Assembly: GCA_013112555.1 (NCBI GenBank)
Contig: JABFGK010000002.1
Span: 1,302,001 to 1,366,000 of the forward strand
Direction of reading: 5' to 3'
DNA: 64,000 nucleotides
Source: Planctomycetota bacterium
GTDB lineage: Bacteria; Planctomycetota; Phycisphaerae; Phycisphaerales; UBA5793
Below are positions 45,101-52,719 of the stretch, piece by piece. A model generated the notes under the pieces. It was given only the letters and a program-made list of their open reading frames with translations, searched no databases and had not been told where the DNA came from. The translations under genes and the position numbers were made by a program. Position 1 is the first letter of the stretch; every line of letters begins with the position of its first letter.

Positions 45101-45469
45101 CATGCGGGCTTTCAGTTCCGGTCCACGAATCTGTTGGCCGAGGACCATGAGAGTGTATCAAAGGCGTCGTATGTGTTTCATGCCGACGGGATCGATCCGA
45201 CGAAGGATATGGATATGCCATGGGCCGGGATGCACTTCACGATCGGTGGACAGGTGTACACGGTGGTGTATATGAACCATCCGGACAATCCGAAGGAGAC
45301 GGTGTATTCAGCCTACCGGGATTACGGGCGGTTCGGTTCGTACTTCAAGACGACGATTCCGAAGGGGGAGACATTGAAGTTGAAGTATCGGATCGTGGTG
45401 GCAGAGGGGGATGAAGCGCTGGGTCGGGAGGCGATGGCAAAGATGTATGAGGGGTATGTGGAGGAGTGA
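42167..45469 (+). CDS. Secreted BNR propeller - GH105 - PmoA-like triple-domain polysaccharide enzyme
   Basis: A very long exported enzyme of about 1100 residues. After a signal peptide, residues about 30-440 form a BNR_4-type propeller as in ulvan-lyase-like families ([46 protein letters not shown]). Residues about 455-800 are a GH105 unsaturated glucuronyl/rhamnogalacturonyl hydrolase ([66 protein letters not shown]). Residues about 805-1090 are a PmoA-like (DUF6807) domain ([31 protein letters not shown]). I prefer GTG 42167 because AGGAG lies at 42155-42159 and the signal peptide starts there; TTG 42128 would overlap the sulfatase stop. Confidence 0.87.
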   Translation: [1100 protein letters not shown]

Positions 45470-45486
45470 AAGTGGGGGGTGAGTAG

Positions 45487-45505
45487 GGGCACATTGCATG
45501 TGCCC
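45487..45505 (+). terminator. Hairpin after the fusion enzyme gene
   Basis: GGGCACAT-TGC-ATGTGCCC, a perfect 8-bp stem 18 bases past the stop codon. It is not followed by a T-run, so it is either a weak terminator or an mRNA-end stabiliser. Confidence 0.45.
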
Positions 45506-45527
45506 GTTGTGGTTGCATTCCTCACTC

Positions 45528-45653
45528 GTCATGCCGGCGAAGGCCGGCATCCAGGGAGTTTTGGCAACGACAATCATGTTGTCACCTATGTTGGATTCAC
45601 AGGTGTGTCCGCAATAACGTCTCTCTGGATTCCCGCGTGCGCGGGAATGACGG
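45528..45653. repeat. Paired palindromes forming a MITE-like element
   Basis: The left palindrome GTCATGCCGGC...GCCGGCATCCAGGGA (45528-45557) and the right palindrome (TCTGGATTCCCGCG...CGCGGGAATGACGG, 45625-45653) are imperfect inverted copies of each other around about 70 bases of unique sequence. Similar ATTCCCGCG/CGCGGGAAT elements occur in many bacterial genomes. Confidence 0.65.
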
Positions 45654-45670
45654 AGGGGGAGAGGCAACGC

Positions 45671-45713
45671 ATGATGCTTGCGCATCATTCCCCCGGCGGA
45701 GCCGGGGGCTAAC
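45671..45713 (+). repeat. Two-hairpin REP-like element, copy 4
   Basis: Hairpin ATGATGC-TTG-CGCATCAT, then CCCCCGGC-GGA-GCCGGGGG and CTAAC. It has the same two-hairpin order and GGCTAAC tail as 16531-16573, although the first hairpin has a different sequence. It ends at the stop codon of the Gfo/Idh/MocA gene. Confidence 0.8.
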
Positions 45714-47041
45714 TACATGGTCCACGGGCTGCGCGTGGCGCGGGAGCGCATGCGCGAGGCGGTGTCGTCATTGGCGATTGTTTCAGTCGATGGGTCCCAG
45801 TGGATCGGCCGGCCGAGTTGCATGGCCATGTTCGCCAGGTGCGCGACGGTGATCGTTCGGTGGGCGTGTTCGACCGGGGCGGCCGGCTGTTTGCGCGATT
45901 TCACGCAATCAAGGAAGTTCCGTCGGTGGTCGCCGGAGGGGTGCAGATGGATTTCGTTGGCCCCGATCGTGTCTCTGAGCAGCATCTTCGGCGATGCATC
46001 AATCGCACTGCGGCTGACAAACACCCAGCCGTCCTCCCCTTCAAATCGCACGCCCTGCGTGAACGTATTATCAACGATGATTTGGACACCGTCTTCATAG
46101 GTGGCAGTCACATGGAAGTTAACAACGGCATCCCACAGGCCGTCGGAGGGATACTCGCCGACGCCTTCGACTGTGACCGGTCCTGAAGCGAGGCGATCGA
46201 GTCCCCAGTGTGCCACGTCGACATGGTGCGCACCCCAGTCACAGAGTTTGCCGCCGGAGTAGTCGAGGATATGTCGGAAGTTGTAATGGCAGCGGTTCTC
46301 GCAGTACGGGGCCCACGGGGCCGGGCCGAGCCACAGATCGTAGTCAAAGCCATCGGGAACGGGGATCGGCGGGTGGTTGCCGGTGGTGGAGCCGCCGGGG
46401 ATGCCGACACGGACGGTATGGACCTTCCCAATTCGGCCGTTGCGCACGAGTTCACAGGCGAAGCGGAAGCGGGCGTCCGATCGTTGCTGACTGCCGGTCT
46501 GAAAGACGCGGGCGTATCGGCGTACCGTATCGCTCATGGCCCGGCCTTCGGCGATGGTGCGAGCCAGCGGCTTTTCGCCGTAGATATCCTTGCCGGCCTT
46601 GCACGCAGCAATGGCGATCAGTGCATGCCAGTGGTCGGGGGCTGCCTGGATGACGGCATCGATATCGGGGCGATCGAGCACTTCGCGGAAGTCGTTGTAT
46701 GCATCGCAGCCGGAGTAAGTGCCGCTTGCGGCTTGTTTCGCATAGTGGGTGTTGACGGCCTTCTGGGCATCGGCTCGGCGATTGCTGTCCGGATCGCACA
46801 CGGCCAGCACCTGGACGTCGGGCTTGCTGAGGAAGCCGTTGAGGTTGGCACGACCCATGCCCCCGCAGCCGATCAGGGCCATGTTGATGCGGTTGCTGGG
46901 TGCGACCGAGCCGTGGGCGCGGGAGGTGCCGAGTGCGGGCAGAATGGTGCAGCCGACTGCAGCCCCGCCGAGTGCGCGGATGAATCGGCGTCGCGTGACC
47001 GGAGGGTTCAGATCTGAGTGCTGGGTCGTCGTCCTCTTCAT
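45713..47041 (-). CDS. TAT-exported Gfo/Idh/MocA family oxidoreductase
   Basis: A 442-residue NAD(P)-binding protein. A twin-arginine signal (TRRRFIRALGGAAVGCTILPALG) is near residues 16-40. The Rossmann fold (INMALIGCGGMGRANLNGF, VLAVCDPDSNRRADAQKAV) and the conserved Gfo/Idh block (DIYGEKPLARTIAEGRAM, with the EKP motif) are intact. GKLCDWGAHHVDVAHWGLD is typical of the planctomycete secreted subfamily. The likely role is redox modification of sugars; the substrate is unknown. It converges on the fusion enzyme gene across a repeat-filled gap. ATG 47041 fits the TAT signal. Confidence 0.9.
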   Translation of the reverse strand: MKRTTTQHSDLNPPVTRRRFIRALGGAAVGCTILPALGTSRAHGSVAPSNRINMALIGCGGMGRANLNGFLSKPDVQVLAVCDPDSNRRADAQKAVNTHYAKQAASGTYSGCDAYNDFREVLDRPDIDAVIQAAPDHWHALIAIAACKAGKDIYGEKPLARTIAEGRAMSDTVRRYARVFQTGSQQRSDARFRFACELVRNGRIGKVHTVRVGIPGGSTTGNHPPIPVPDGFDYDLWLGPAPWAPYCENRCHYNFRHILDYSGGKLCDWGAHHVDVAHWGLDRLASGPVTVEGVGEYPSDGLWDAVVNFHVTATYEDGVQIIVDNTFTQGVRFEGEDGWVFVSRSAIDASPKMLLRDTIGANEIHLHPSGDHRRNFLDCVKSRKQPAAPVEHAHRTITVAHLANMAMQLGRPIHWDPSTETIANDDTASRMRSRATRSPWTM

Positions 47042-47452
47042 GCCTGAGTCTCCGTATCCGGGTCGTGTTGGTCGGATTTGAACCTGGGGAGTATAGAATG
47101 AGACATGGCCGAAAAACCGAGAAATACCGCCGCTTTTTCGAAGAGATGATGACGGAGAGCCGGCGGTCGACGGTCCTTGAGTTGTAGTGATGAGAAGCAT
47201 CGCTGCGCGCGAGGAATGCGGGAGGGATTTGCTTTTTCATCCCAGCAAGCCCTGGTGTGAACTTGCTGGAATAATCACTCGTATGCAGACATACGAAAGT
47301 TGGAGCGGAGGGTGGAGCAGCAGCCCGCGCAGGCGCGCTCGCGTATGCGTGACGTGAGTGGGGAGGGAGGCGTGGGCGAGGGTGGTTTACAGGACGATGC
47401 CGAGACAGAACACGGCTCGAAGCAGAACGGATCGGACAAGGAGCGTTGATTC
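47042..47452. other. Divergent intergenic region upstream of the moxR-bat operon
   Basis: About 410 bases between the Gfo/Idh/MocA gene (minus) and moxR (plus). No gene is seen. It contains an inverted repeat (listed next) and should hold promoters for both directions. Confidence 0.5.
47242..47269. promoter_or_regulatory. Inverted repeat, possible operator
   Basis: CCAGCAAG (47242-47249) and CTTGCTGG (47262-47269) are perfect 8-bp arms 12 bases apart, in the divergent promoter region. There is no T-run on either strand after it, so an operator is more likely than a terminator. Confidence 0.4.
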
Positions 47453-48445
47453 ATGGTGGTTGACGTGCAGGGCATCAGTCGTCTGGTAGAGGAGCAGAGC
47501 GCTTTTCTGTCGGATGTGACCGGGGCGATTGAACGGGTGATCGTCGGGCAGCGATACATGATCGAAGGCCTGTTGATCGGGATGCTGACCAATGGGCACG
47601 TGTTGCTGGAGGGCGTGCCGGGGTTGGCCAAGACGCTGACGGTGACGACGTTGTCGCAGGCGATCGACGCGAAGTTTCAGCGGATTCAGTTCACGCCGGA
47701 CTTGTTGCCGGCCGACCTGATCGGGACGCTGATCTACAACCCGCGCGACGGCGTGTTCGTTCCTCGCAAGGGTCCGATTTTTGCCAACATCATTCTCGCA
47801 GACGAGATCAACCGGGCACCGGCCAAGGTGCAGAGTGCGTTGCTCGAAGCGATGCAGGAACGGCAGGTCACGATCGGTGATGAGACGTATCGGCTGGATG
47901 ACCCGTTTCTCGTGCTTGCGACCCAGAACCCGATTGAGCAGGAAGGGACATATCCCTTACCCGAGGCCCAGGTCGATCGGTTCATGCTCAAGTTGAAGAT
48001 CACGTACCCGAGCAAGGCTGAGGAGCGTGAGGTGCTGGATCGGATGGCCTCCACCAAAGCCGCCCCGATCGCCGAGCCGGTCATTTCGCTCGATGCCATC
48101 CGAGCCGCCCGTTCCGTGGTCGATCAGATCTTCATTGACGACAAGATCAAGGACTATGTGGTTGATGTGGTGCATGCCACTCGGAACCCCGCTGACTACG
48201 GGCTGGCTGACTTGTCACGCTTGATTGATTACGGCGCTTCCCCTCGCGCCACGATCGCGTTGACATTGACAGCAAAGGCGAGGGCGTTTTTAGAGGGGCG
48301 GGCCTATGTCACGCCGCAGGATGTCAAGACGGTCGGTCGTGATGTGTTGCGGCATCGGGTGATCCCAAGTTATGAAGCGGAAGCCGAGGGACTTGGGAAT
48401 GACGACATTGTGGCACAGGTGTTTGACCATGTGCCGGTGCCGTGA
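47453..48445 (+). CDS. MoxR family AAA+ ATPase
   Basis: A 330-residue chaperone-like ATPase that typically works with VWA-domain proteins. Walker A is GVPGLAKT at residues 54-61. Walker B is IILADEINRAPAKVQSALLEAMQE with the DE at 117-118. The sensor stretch FLVLATQNPIEQEGTYPLPEAQVDRFMLK and the C-terminal lid (YGASPRATIALTLTAKARAFLEGR) are typical. AAGGAG at 47438-47443 supports ATG 47453. It is the first gene of the Bat operon, which contains two VWA proteins as candidate clients. Confidence 0.93.
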   Translation: MVVDVQGISRLVEEQSAFLSDVTGAIERVIVGQRYMIEGLLIGMLTNGHVLLEGVPGLAKTLTVTTLSQAIDAKFQRIQFTPDLLPADLIGTLIYNPRDGVFVPRKGPIFANIILADEINRAPAKVQSALLEAMQERQVTIGDETYRLDDPFLVLATQNPIEQEGTYPLPEAQVDRFMLKLKITYPSKAEEREVLDRMASTKAAPIAEPVISLDAIRAARSVVDQIFIDDKIKDYVVDVVHATRNPADYGLADLSRLIDYGASPRATIALTLTAKARAFLEGRAYVTPQDVKTVGRDVLRHRVIPSYEAEAEGLGNDDIVAQVFDHVPVP

Positions 48446-48470
48446 GGTAAGGGTGGTTCGTATGAGGCGG

Positions 48471-48501
48471 AGACCCCACGCATTCAGATGTGTGGGCTTG
48501 T
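48471..48501 (+). repeat. Palindromic repeat GACCCCAYGCATT family, copy 2
   Basis: AGACCCCACGCATT, then CAG, then ATGTGTGGG and CTTGT. It matches 39899-39929 with compensating changes in the stem, and lies between moxR and the DUF58 gene inside the operon. Confidence 0.8.
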
Positions 48502-48532
48502 TCGGCACTGTGACGAAGGGAATCGATGAGGA

Positions 48533-49507
48533 ATGATTCCTGAAGAGTTAATGCGGCAGGTTCGCCGCTTACAGATTGCTACACGACGCGCGGTGAATGA
48601 GGATTTTGCCGGCGAGTATTCCAGCGCATTCAAAGGGCGCGGGATGGAGTTTGCGGAGGTACGTGAGTATCTGCCGGGTGATGACGTGCGCGCCATTGAT
48701 TGGAATGTGACGGCCCGCACCGGCTCACCGTATATTAAGAAGTACGTCGAGGAGCGCGAGTTGACGGTGATGTTTGCCGTTGATCTCAGCGCCTCCGGGC
48801 AGTTCGGGACATGCGCTCGATTGAAGAATCAGACGGCCGCCGAACTGTGTGCGGTGCTTGCGTTCGCTGCGACGCGCAGCAATGACAAGGTCGGGCTGCT
48901 GATCTTTACGGACCAGGAGGAGTTATACATTCCTGCAGCAAAGGGATCACGGCATGTGCTGCGGGTGATCCGGGAACTGCTGAACTTCGAACCGATGCAG
49001 CGTGGGACGGATATCGGGGCAGCCGTGGGAATGCTGACGCAGGTGCTTAAGCGTCGGGCGGTGGTCTTTCTCGTTTCTGATTTCATGGTGCCGGCGATGT
49101 ACCCGGAGGGGGCATCGTCGCACTCGAATCGGCGAGGGCTCGTCCTTGATGATCACAGCCAGCGCATGGCTGGCAGCAATGGCAGACAGCCTTCACTGGA
49201 AACGGCCTTGCGATTACTGAACCGGCGGCATGATCTGATTGCGGTTCAAGTGGCTGATGAGCGAGAGCGCTTGATGCCGGCCTCGGGGCTGATCGAGTTT
49301 GAAGATGCGGAAACCGGCGAGCGGGTGACGGTGGATGCGGGCTCGTCGCGGGTCCGCCATGAATTTGAGCGGATGGCGCATCAGACGGACCGCGCGATTG
49401 AGGAGCAGTTTCGGCGACTCGGAATCGACCATCTTCGTGTGGAGTCCGGGCAATCGTATGTGACAGCGCTGGGTCGCCTGTTCAGACAGCGGGAGCGGCG
49501 GCGATGA
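48533..49507 (+). CDS. DUF58 domain-containing protein
   Basis: A 324-residue protein of the family regularly found between moxR and batA. The signature block GRGMEFAEVREYLPGDDVRAIDWNVTARTGSPYIKKYVEERELTVMFAVDLSAS is clear, with a VWA-like metal site beginning at DLSAS. It is soluble here, without the N-terminal membrane helices seen in longer relatives. GAGG lies close upstream of ATG 48533. It overlaps the next gene by four bases (ATGA). Confidence 0.9.
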   Translation: MIPEELMRQVRRLQIATRRAVNEDFAGEYSSAFKGRGMEFAEVREYLPGDDVRAIDWNVTARTGSPYIKKYVEERELTVMFAVDLSASGQFGTCARLKNQTAAELCAVLAFAATRSNDKVGLLIFTDQEELYIPAAKGSRHVLRVIRELLNFEPMQRGTDIGAAVGMLTQVLKRRAVVFLVSDFMVPAMYPEGASSHSNRRGLVLDDHSQRMAGSNGRQPSLETALRLLNRRHDLIAVQVADERERLMPASGLIEFEDAETGERVTVDAGSSRVRHEFERMAHQTDRAIEEQFRRLGIDHLRVESGQSYVTALGRLFRQRERRR

Positions 49508-50628
49508 ATATGCAGCCTATCGATCCCTGCTTGAAGGAGCAGAGTCGTCGTGTCATGCGATACGCACTCCTGTCGATCTGCATCGTCGTGCTGGTGGTCA
49601 GCCTTTCAGGGTGCAGCGCAGATGACGGCACCGAGCGCCCAGTTGTTGATACAGCAGACGCCACGCCCTCGCACGTCCAGTCTTTCAGCATTGGTGATGG
49701 GGGAAGCGGCGGAACGGTGCGTGTGTCGATCGACTCAACGACGGCCGGCCTGGTCGATGGGTTTACACTGCGCGTGCACTACGATGCGCCCGGTGACGAT
49801 GAGGCCGGTCTGGCGGTGATGCGGCCGGACGTGACCGGGGCGTTGCCTGCGAACTGGGAGGCGCATCCGGCACCCGGCAGCGGTTTGATGGACTGGTCCT
49901 GGAAGTTGGAGCCGTTTATCCCCGGCGAGTTCGAGTTCGGCCCGTTGACGATCACGTATCAATCCGCTGGGGACGGTGGAGTGCCGGAGGCAGCGCTCGT
50001 CACGGACCCGGTTCCGCTGACGGTGACATCGGTCCTGTCCTCCGATGAGGAAGACGCCTCGGCTACGCCGGCTGACATCAAGGGGGTATTGGCACCGGCA
50101 CGGCCCTGGTGGACGGCGTGGTGGTTTATTACATCCGTGATCGTTGTCGTTTTTGTTGTGCTGCCGGCTGCAGTGGTTCTGGCTGTGTGGCTGCTTCGGA
50201 AGCGGTTGGCAGGGCAGGATGATGAGCAGGCCGATGGCCGCATCCTCCCGCAGACGTCGGCACCTGATCTGGCACTGAGGCGACTGCAGGCACTGTTAGG
50301 TCGTGATCTGATGGCTCGCGGTCAGGTTAAGGAGTTCTACGGCGAGTTGACGTGGATCATGAGGCAATACGTCGAGGATCGATTCGGGCTGCGCGCCCCG
50401 GACCGCACAACGGAGGAGTTCCTGACTGAATCGCGCGAAGCCGGCCTGTTTTCCAGTGCCGATCTTGATCTGTTCGACCGATTTCTCGGTCACTGCGATC
50501 TTGTAAAGTTTGCAGAAGCACAGCCGACTTCGGAGCAGGTGGCTGCCGTCGTCCAGAGCATCCGGACATTCATTGAACGGACGAAATCGGATGATGCACG
50601 GGTAACCATCGGAGAGGAGGTCGGCTGA
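49504..50628 (+). CDS. Membrane lipoprotein of the Bat operon (DUF4381/BatD-like)
   Basis: A 374-residue protein. Its N-terminus has a lipoprotein signal with lipobox SLSGC near residue 36, preceded by a longer than usual n-region; ATG 49555 would give a standard signal. A beta-rich domain covers about 60-185. One membrane helix is near 205-228 (WWFITSVIVVVFVVLPAAVVLAVWLL). The cytoplasmic C-terminus (LRRLQALLGRDLMARGQVKEFYGELTWIMRQYVEDRFGLRAPDRTTEEFL) matches the helical tail of DUF4381/BatD-type proteins. It is coupled to DUF58 by ATGA overlap and to batA, whose ATG overlaps its stop. Confidence 0.78.
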   Translation: MNMQPIDPCLKEQSRRVMRYALLSICIVVLVVSLSGCSADDGTERPVVDTADATPSHVQSFSIGDGGSGGTVRVSIDSTTAGLVDGFTLRVHYDAPGDDEAGLAVMRPDVTGALPANWEAHPAPGSGLMDWSWKLEPFIPGEFEFGPLTITYQSAGDGGVPEAALVTDPVPLTVTSVLSSDEEDASATPADIKGVLAPARPWWTAWWFITSVIVVVFVVLPAAVVLAVWLLRKRLAGQDDEQADGRILPQTSAPDLALRRLQALLGRDLMARGQVKEFYGELTWIMRQYVEDRFGLRAPDRTTEEFLTESREAGLFSSADLDLFDRFLGHCDLVKFAEAQPTSEQVAAVVQSIRTFIERTKSDDARVTIGEEVG

Positions 50629-51698
50629 TGTTTCGGTTTGCATCGCCGTACTTGCTGCTCCTCTTGTTGGCAGTGCCGTTGCTGCTCTGGTGGGTGCGTT
50701 ATCGGGATCGCCGCAGACGGCCGAGGATGCGGTATTCATCCATACTCAGGCTGCATGGAGTTGGCCCGACGTGGCGCACGCGATTGATGTGGGTGCCGTG
50801 GGCGCTTCGTGGGGTAGCAATGGCGGCGCTGATCGTGGCGCTGGCCCGACCGCAGACCGGGATCGGCGAGATTCGCACGACGGCAGACGGGGTGGCGATC
50901 ATGCTCGTCATCGACCGGTCGTCAAGTATGAACGAGCCGATGGGCGGCTCAGATCGCCGGAGCCGGATCAATGTGGTGAAGGAGGTTTGCGGGGAGTTTA
51001 TCGCAGGCAACGACGAGGACCTGGCCGGCAGAACTGAGGATCTGATGGGGGCTGTGACCTTTGGTCGGTTTGCCGACACCATCTGCCCGCTCGTCAAGAT
51101 CCATGACACGCTCGTGCAACTGGTGGACGAGCTTGAACTGGCCCAGCCGAACTCGATGGAGGATGGGACTGCCATCGGCGAGGGGATCGCGCTGGCAGCG
51201 GCCCGCCTGAAGGATACGGAAAACGAACTTCGCAAACGAAATGAAGGCGTGATTGATCCGGAGTTTGAGATCAAGAGCAAGGTGATCGTCCTGATGACTG
51301 ACGGTGAGGAGAATGTTAATACGATCCCGGCCGGCCGGGCTGCCACGCTCTGTGCGGAGTGGGGAATCAAGATCTACGCGATCGGCATCGGATCGGGGCA
51401 GAATGAGCGCATCATCAGAACCCCGTTCGGCACGCAGCGGCTCCCGTCATTCGGCACGTTCAATGAGCGCCTGCTCAACGAGGTCGCCACGACCACCGGT
51501 GGTGCGTACTGGACGGTTGAGGATGCTGATGCACTGGCCGGCGTCTATGAAACGATTGACGAGCTGGAGAAGACGGACATCGCATCACGTGAGTTTACTT
51601 CTTACAACGAGGCATTTGAGAAGTATGCGTTCGCAGGGGCAGCGCTTCTACTTTTGGAAATGCTGCTGACACACCTTATATTGAGGAGGGTTCCATAG
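50628..51698 (+). CDS. batA: VWA domain membrane protein BatA
   Basis: A 356-residue aerotolerance protein. The N-terminus has two membrane helices (YLLLLLLAVPLLLWWV; GVAMAALIVALA), a periplasmic or cytoplasmic VWA domain follows and a C-terminal helix (YAFAGAALLLLEMLLTHLIL) ends it. The MIDAS metal motif DRSSSM is near residue 96, with later metal ligands around TAIGEG and MTDGEEN. GGAGG precedes ATG 50628. It is the first of two tandem VWA genes, typical of batA-batB. Confidence 0.9.
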   Translation: MFRFASPYLLLLLLAVPLLLWWVRYRDRRRRPRMRYSSILRLHGVGPTWRTRLMWVPWALRGVAMAALIVALARPQTGIGEIRTTADGVAIMLVIDRSSSMNEPMGGSDRRSRINVVKEVCGEFIAGNDEDLAGRTEDLMGAVTFGRFADTICPLVKIHDTLVQLVDELELAQPNSMEDGTAIGEGIALAAARLKDTENELRKRNEGVIDPEFEIKSKVIVLMTDGEENVNTIPAGRAATLCAEWGIKIYAIGIGSGQNERIIRTPFGTQRLPSFGTFNERLLNEVATTTGGAYWTVEDADALAGVYETIDELEKTDIASREFTSYNEAFEKYAFAGAALLLLEMLLTHLILRRVP

Positions 51699-51699
51699 G

Positions 51700-52719
51700 A
51701 TGATTGAACTCTCTTCAGTCCGTTGGCTCTTTGCCCTGTGGGTGTGCCCGGCGCTGCTTGCAGTCCTGTGGTACAGCCTGCGGGCACGGCGCGCTGCGGT
51801 GCAGCGATTTGCCGATCCGGCATTGGCCGGCCGTTTGATTCGTGGTCGCTATACGGCACGGCGCGTCGTGAAGGGCGTGTGTATCTGTCTGGCAATCGGA
51901 TCAGTCATTACGGCCTTGTCGCGCCCGCTGTGGGGGACCCAGCCGCGTGAGATTCGGAAGTATGGGCGGGATGTCTGCTTTGTGATTGATGTCTCGCGCA
52001 GCATGTTGGCTGAGGATCTGGCACCGAATCGACTCGAACGTGCCAAGATGTGGGTGCGTGACACGCTCGAAGTGGTTCGTGGCGATCGGGTGGCGCTGGT
52101 AGCGTTCGCCGGGACGGCCGTCGTGAAGTGCCCGCTGACTCATGATTACGGATTCTTCCGCATGGCGCTGGAGGATGTGTCCCCGACCAGCGTCAGCCGT
52201 GGCGGGACGTTGATTGGCGATGCACTGCGCACGGCAACCACCTCCGTATTCGATACCGAGGAAGCCGGGCATCGGGACATTATCCTGATCACTGATGGCG
52301 AGGATCACGAGAGTTTTCCGGTGGAGGCAGCCGCAGCAGCCGGGCAGGCAGGGATTCGGATCATTGCGATCGGGATCGGCGATGAGGATGTCGGGTCACC
52401 GATCTATCTGACGGATGAGGCGACCGGCATCCGGGCTCCTTTGTATTACGAGGGGGAGCAGGTGCTGAGCAGACTCGATGCAGCCACCCTGCGCGAGGTG
52501 GCGCTGTCGTCCGCCGGCGGGCAGTACTTGAATGTTGCCACCGGAACCATTGCGCTTGATGATGTGTATGAACGACTGGTGATACAAGCAGAGCAGCAGG
52601 AGTTCGCATCGCAGATGTCAGACCAGTTGGAGGAGCGATTTCAGTTGTTCCTGGTCATCGCGCTCACCCTCCTGTTTGCTGAGTCATTGATTGGCGAGGT
52701 GCGGTATCGTGAGGAGTGA
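51700..52719 (+). CDS. batB: VWA domain membrane protein BatB
   Basis: A 339-residue paralogue of BatA with the same layout: N-terminal helices (VRWLFALWVCPALLAVLWYSL; VVKGVCICLAIGSVITAL), the MIDAS motif DVSRSM near residue 95, GGTLIGDAL and ITDGEDHES, and a C-terminal helix (LFLVIALTLLFAESLI). GAGGAGG upstream of ATG 51700 gives a strong ribosome-binding site. It follows batA after one base. Confidence 0.9.
   Translation: MIELSSVRWLFALWVCPALLAVLWYSLRARRAAVQRFADPALAGRLIRGRYTARRVVKGVCICLAIGSVITALSRPLWGTQPREIRKYGRDVCFVIDVSRSMLAEDLAPNRLERAKMWVRDTLEVVRGDRVALVAFAGTAVVKCPLTHDYGFFRMALEDVSPTSVSRGGTLIGDALRTATTSVFDTEEAGHRDIILITDGEDHESFPVEAAAAAGQAGIRIIAIGIGDEDVGSPIYLTDEATGIRAPLYYEGEQVLSRLDAATLREVALSSAGGQYLNVATGTIALDDVYERLVIQAEQQEFASQMSDQLEERFQLFLVIALTLLFAESLIGEVRYREE

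Noticed and set aside
45528..45653. Insertion sequence
   Set aside because: Too short and without a transposase frame; better described as a MITE-like pair of palindromes.
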